NCBI GenBank assembly: GCA_025774735.1
Contig: JALGZU010000198.1
Location: forward strand, 1 to 5,738
Length of the DNA: 5,738 nucleotides
Reading direction: 5' to 3'
From: a candidate division LCP-89 bacterium
GTDB taxonomy: Bacteria > Electryoneota > B3-LCP
The stretch's first letter is position 1. The number at the start of each line of letters is the position of its first letter. The notes under the pieces are model-generated. The model had not been told where the DNA came from and did not search any database. It was given only the letters and a program-made list of their open reading frames with translations. Of this stretch, positions 5,107-5,738 are shown piece after piece. The position numbers were made by a program, and so were the translations under genes.

Positions 5107-5738
5107 CTAGTTATGACAACCGGGCCTGGCGCACACGGGATCGGCGCTTCCAAGATCGTGGCAATCCAGGCAGGATTCGAGGTTTCCTTCCGCTTCACTT
5201 CCATGATCGCCGCCGTTGCCGCTGTTGGCCCAACCCACTCCCAACGGATGAGGCAGTACCATGTTGCTGCGATGACAATCGACGCATTCATCCCGGGTGT
5301 GATGGCAGACCAGACAGTCTTCTTCCTGGCTGACCGCACTCATGAAGTGTGTGTATTCCCAATTCAAGGGGTGGATTCTTCCCTGAAGATTCACGCCTTC
5401 GTGACAATCCTGGCAAAACGACTCAGCGTGACAGAGGTTGCAGCTCGTCTTGTCGGTTTGGGCGATGGCGCCGTGAGCCCGGCGAAAATCCAGGGCGTGA
5501 TCCGCCGGAGGCGCCACGGCATCGATGCCGTGACAGGCACGGCATTCCTGAGGACCGTTCTTCTGATCGTGGCAGCCGAAGCAGGTCTGCATCGACAGGT
5601 TGGCACGCCGAGGCGTACGCCCCAGCGTCTCGTAATTCCCGTGGCACTCTCTGCACCGAACTGATTCAGGATGCTTCTCGTGCTTGAATTCCAGCGCCTG
5701 AGGGTAGGTGACGGCCCGTGCCGGGGCCAGATCCGCCC
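5107..5738 (-). CDS. Multiheme c-type cytochrome, 5' end outside the window
   Basis: The frame is open from the window edge to a TAG stop at 5107-5109, giving at least 209 residues; signal peptide and start are missing. An internal ATG at 5592 is not the start, because the residues before it carry family features, including FKHEKHPESVRCRECHG with a heme motif. The visible part has eight CxxCH motifs (CRECH, CFGCH, CRACH, CNLCH, CQDCH, CLVCH, CVDCH, CLDCH) and a final CxxxxCH (CARPGCH) two residues from the C-terminus. Several lone His residues (HEKH, RAHG, IHPLNW, EYTHF, LPHPLG, GGDHG) could be distal heme ligands. The arrangement resembles large periplasmic cytochromes of anaerobic respirers, often annotated as cytochrome c3 family. 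It lies 10 nt upstream of the lipoprotein cytochrome on the same strand, so the two are probably co-transcribed and exchange electrons. The exact subfamily is not recognised. Confidence 0.88.
   Translation of the reverse strand, partial: ADLAPARAVTYPQALEFKHEKHPESVRCRECHGNYETLGRTPRRANLSMQTCFGCHDQKNGPQECRACHGIDAVAPPADHALDFRRAHGAIAQTDKTSCNLCHAESFCQDCHEGVNLQGRIHPLNWEYTHFMSAVSQEEDCLVCHHTRDECVDCHRSNMVLPHPLGVGWANSGNGGDHGSEAEGNLESCLDCHDLGSADPVCARPGCHN

Noticed and set aside
5107..5592. Treating ATG at 5592 as the start of the second cytochrome
   Set aside because: The same frame stays open to the window edge and contains another heme motif, CRECH, upstream, so the gene is truncated by the window, not started there.
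5083..5664. 193-residue plus-strand open frame opposite the partial cytochrome
   Set aside because: It is antisense to a frame with nine heme motifs; Cys/His-rich GC-rich coding sequence tends to leave open frames on the other strand.

Overview
The window looks like a bacterial chromosome segment from a member of the FCB superphylum or a nearby candidate phylum. Three things point there: a secreted Asn-rich beta-helix protein ending in a type IX secretion (Por/FlgD-like) sorting domain, a perfect CIRCE heat-shock operator, and a pair of multiheme c-type cytochromes of the kind found in anaerobic respirers. The exact lineage cannot be read from this sequence, and a metal-reducing or otherwise anaerobic lifestyle is inferred.

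Layout. Positions 1-220 are an AT-rich divergent control region. Leftward it carries a consensus promoter, a perfect CIRCE element and a strong ribosome binding site for a heat-shock gene that starts just outside the window. Rightward it carries a second consensus promoter and a ribosome binding site for the beta-helix gene. Positions 221-2371 (+) encode a 716-residue exported right-handed beta-helix protein with a TTG start. Positions 2372-2638 are a non-coding spacer between convergent genes, holding a strong hairpin and a GC-rich palindromic patch bounded by 8-bp direct repeats. Positions 2639-3778 (-) encode a lysine 2,3-aminomutase family radical SAM enzyme. A textbook intrinsic terminator (3798-3824) separates it from the cytochrome operon. 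Positions 3849-5096 (-) encode a 13-heme-motif lipoprotein cytochrome, and 5107-5738 (-) hold the 3' part of a second multiheme cytochrome whose start lies beyond the window.

The two cytochromes are 10 nt apart and almost certainly form one operon that moves electrons across the periplasm or to the cell surface. The aminomutase follows them on the same strand but behind the terminator, so it is probably a separate unit. It keeps the residues that select lysine, so beta-lysine production is the best guess. Base composition differs sharply: the beta-helix gene and its upstream region are visibly AT-rich, while the aminomutase and cytochromes are GC-rich.

I found no RNA genes, CRISPR arrays or transposase genes. 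The most interesting items are the divergent CIRCE/twin-promoter region, the cysteine ladder in the beta-helix, the A-B-B-A internal duplication of the cytochrome with a CxxxxCH motif in both cytochromes, and the small candidate mobile palindrome beside the aminomutase stop codon.
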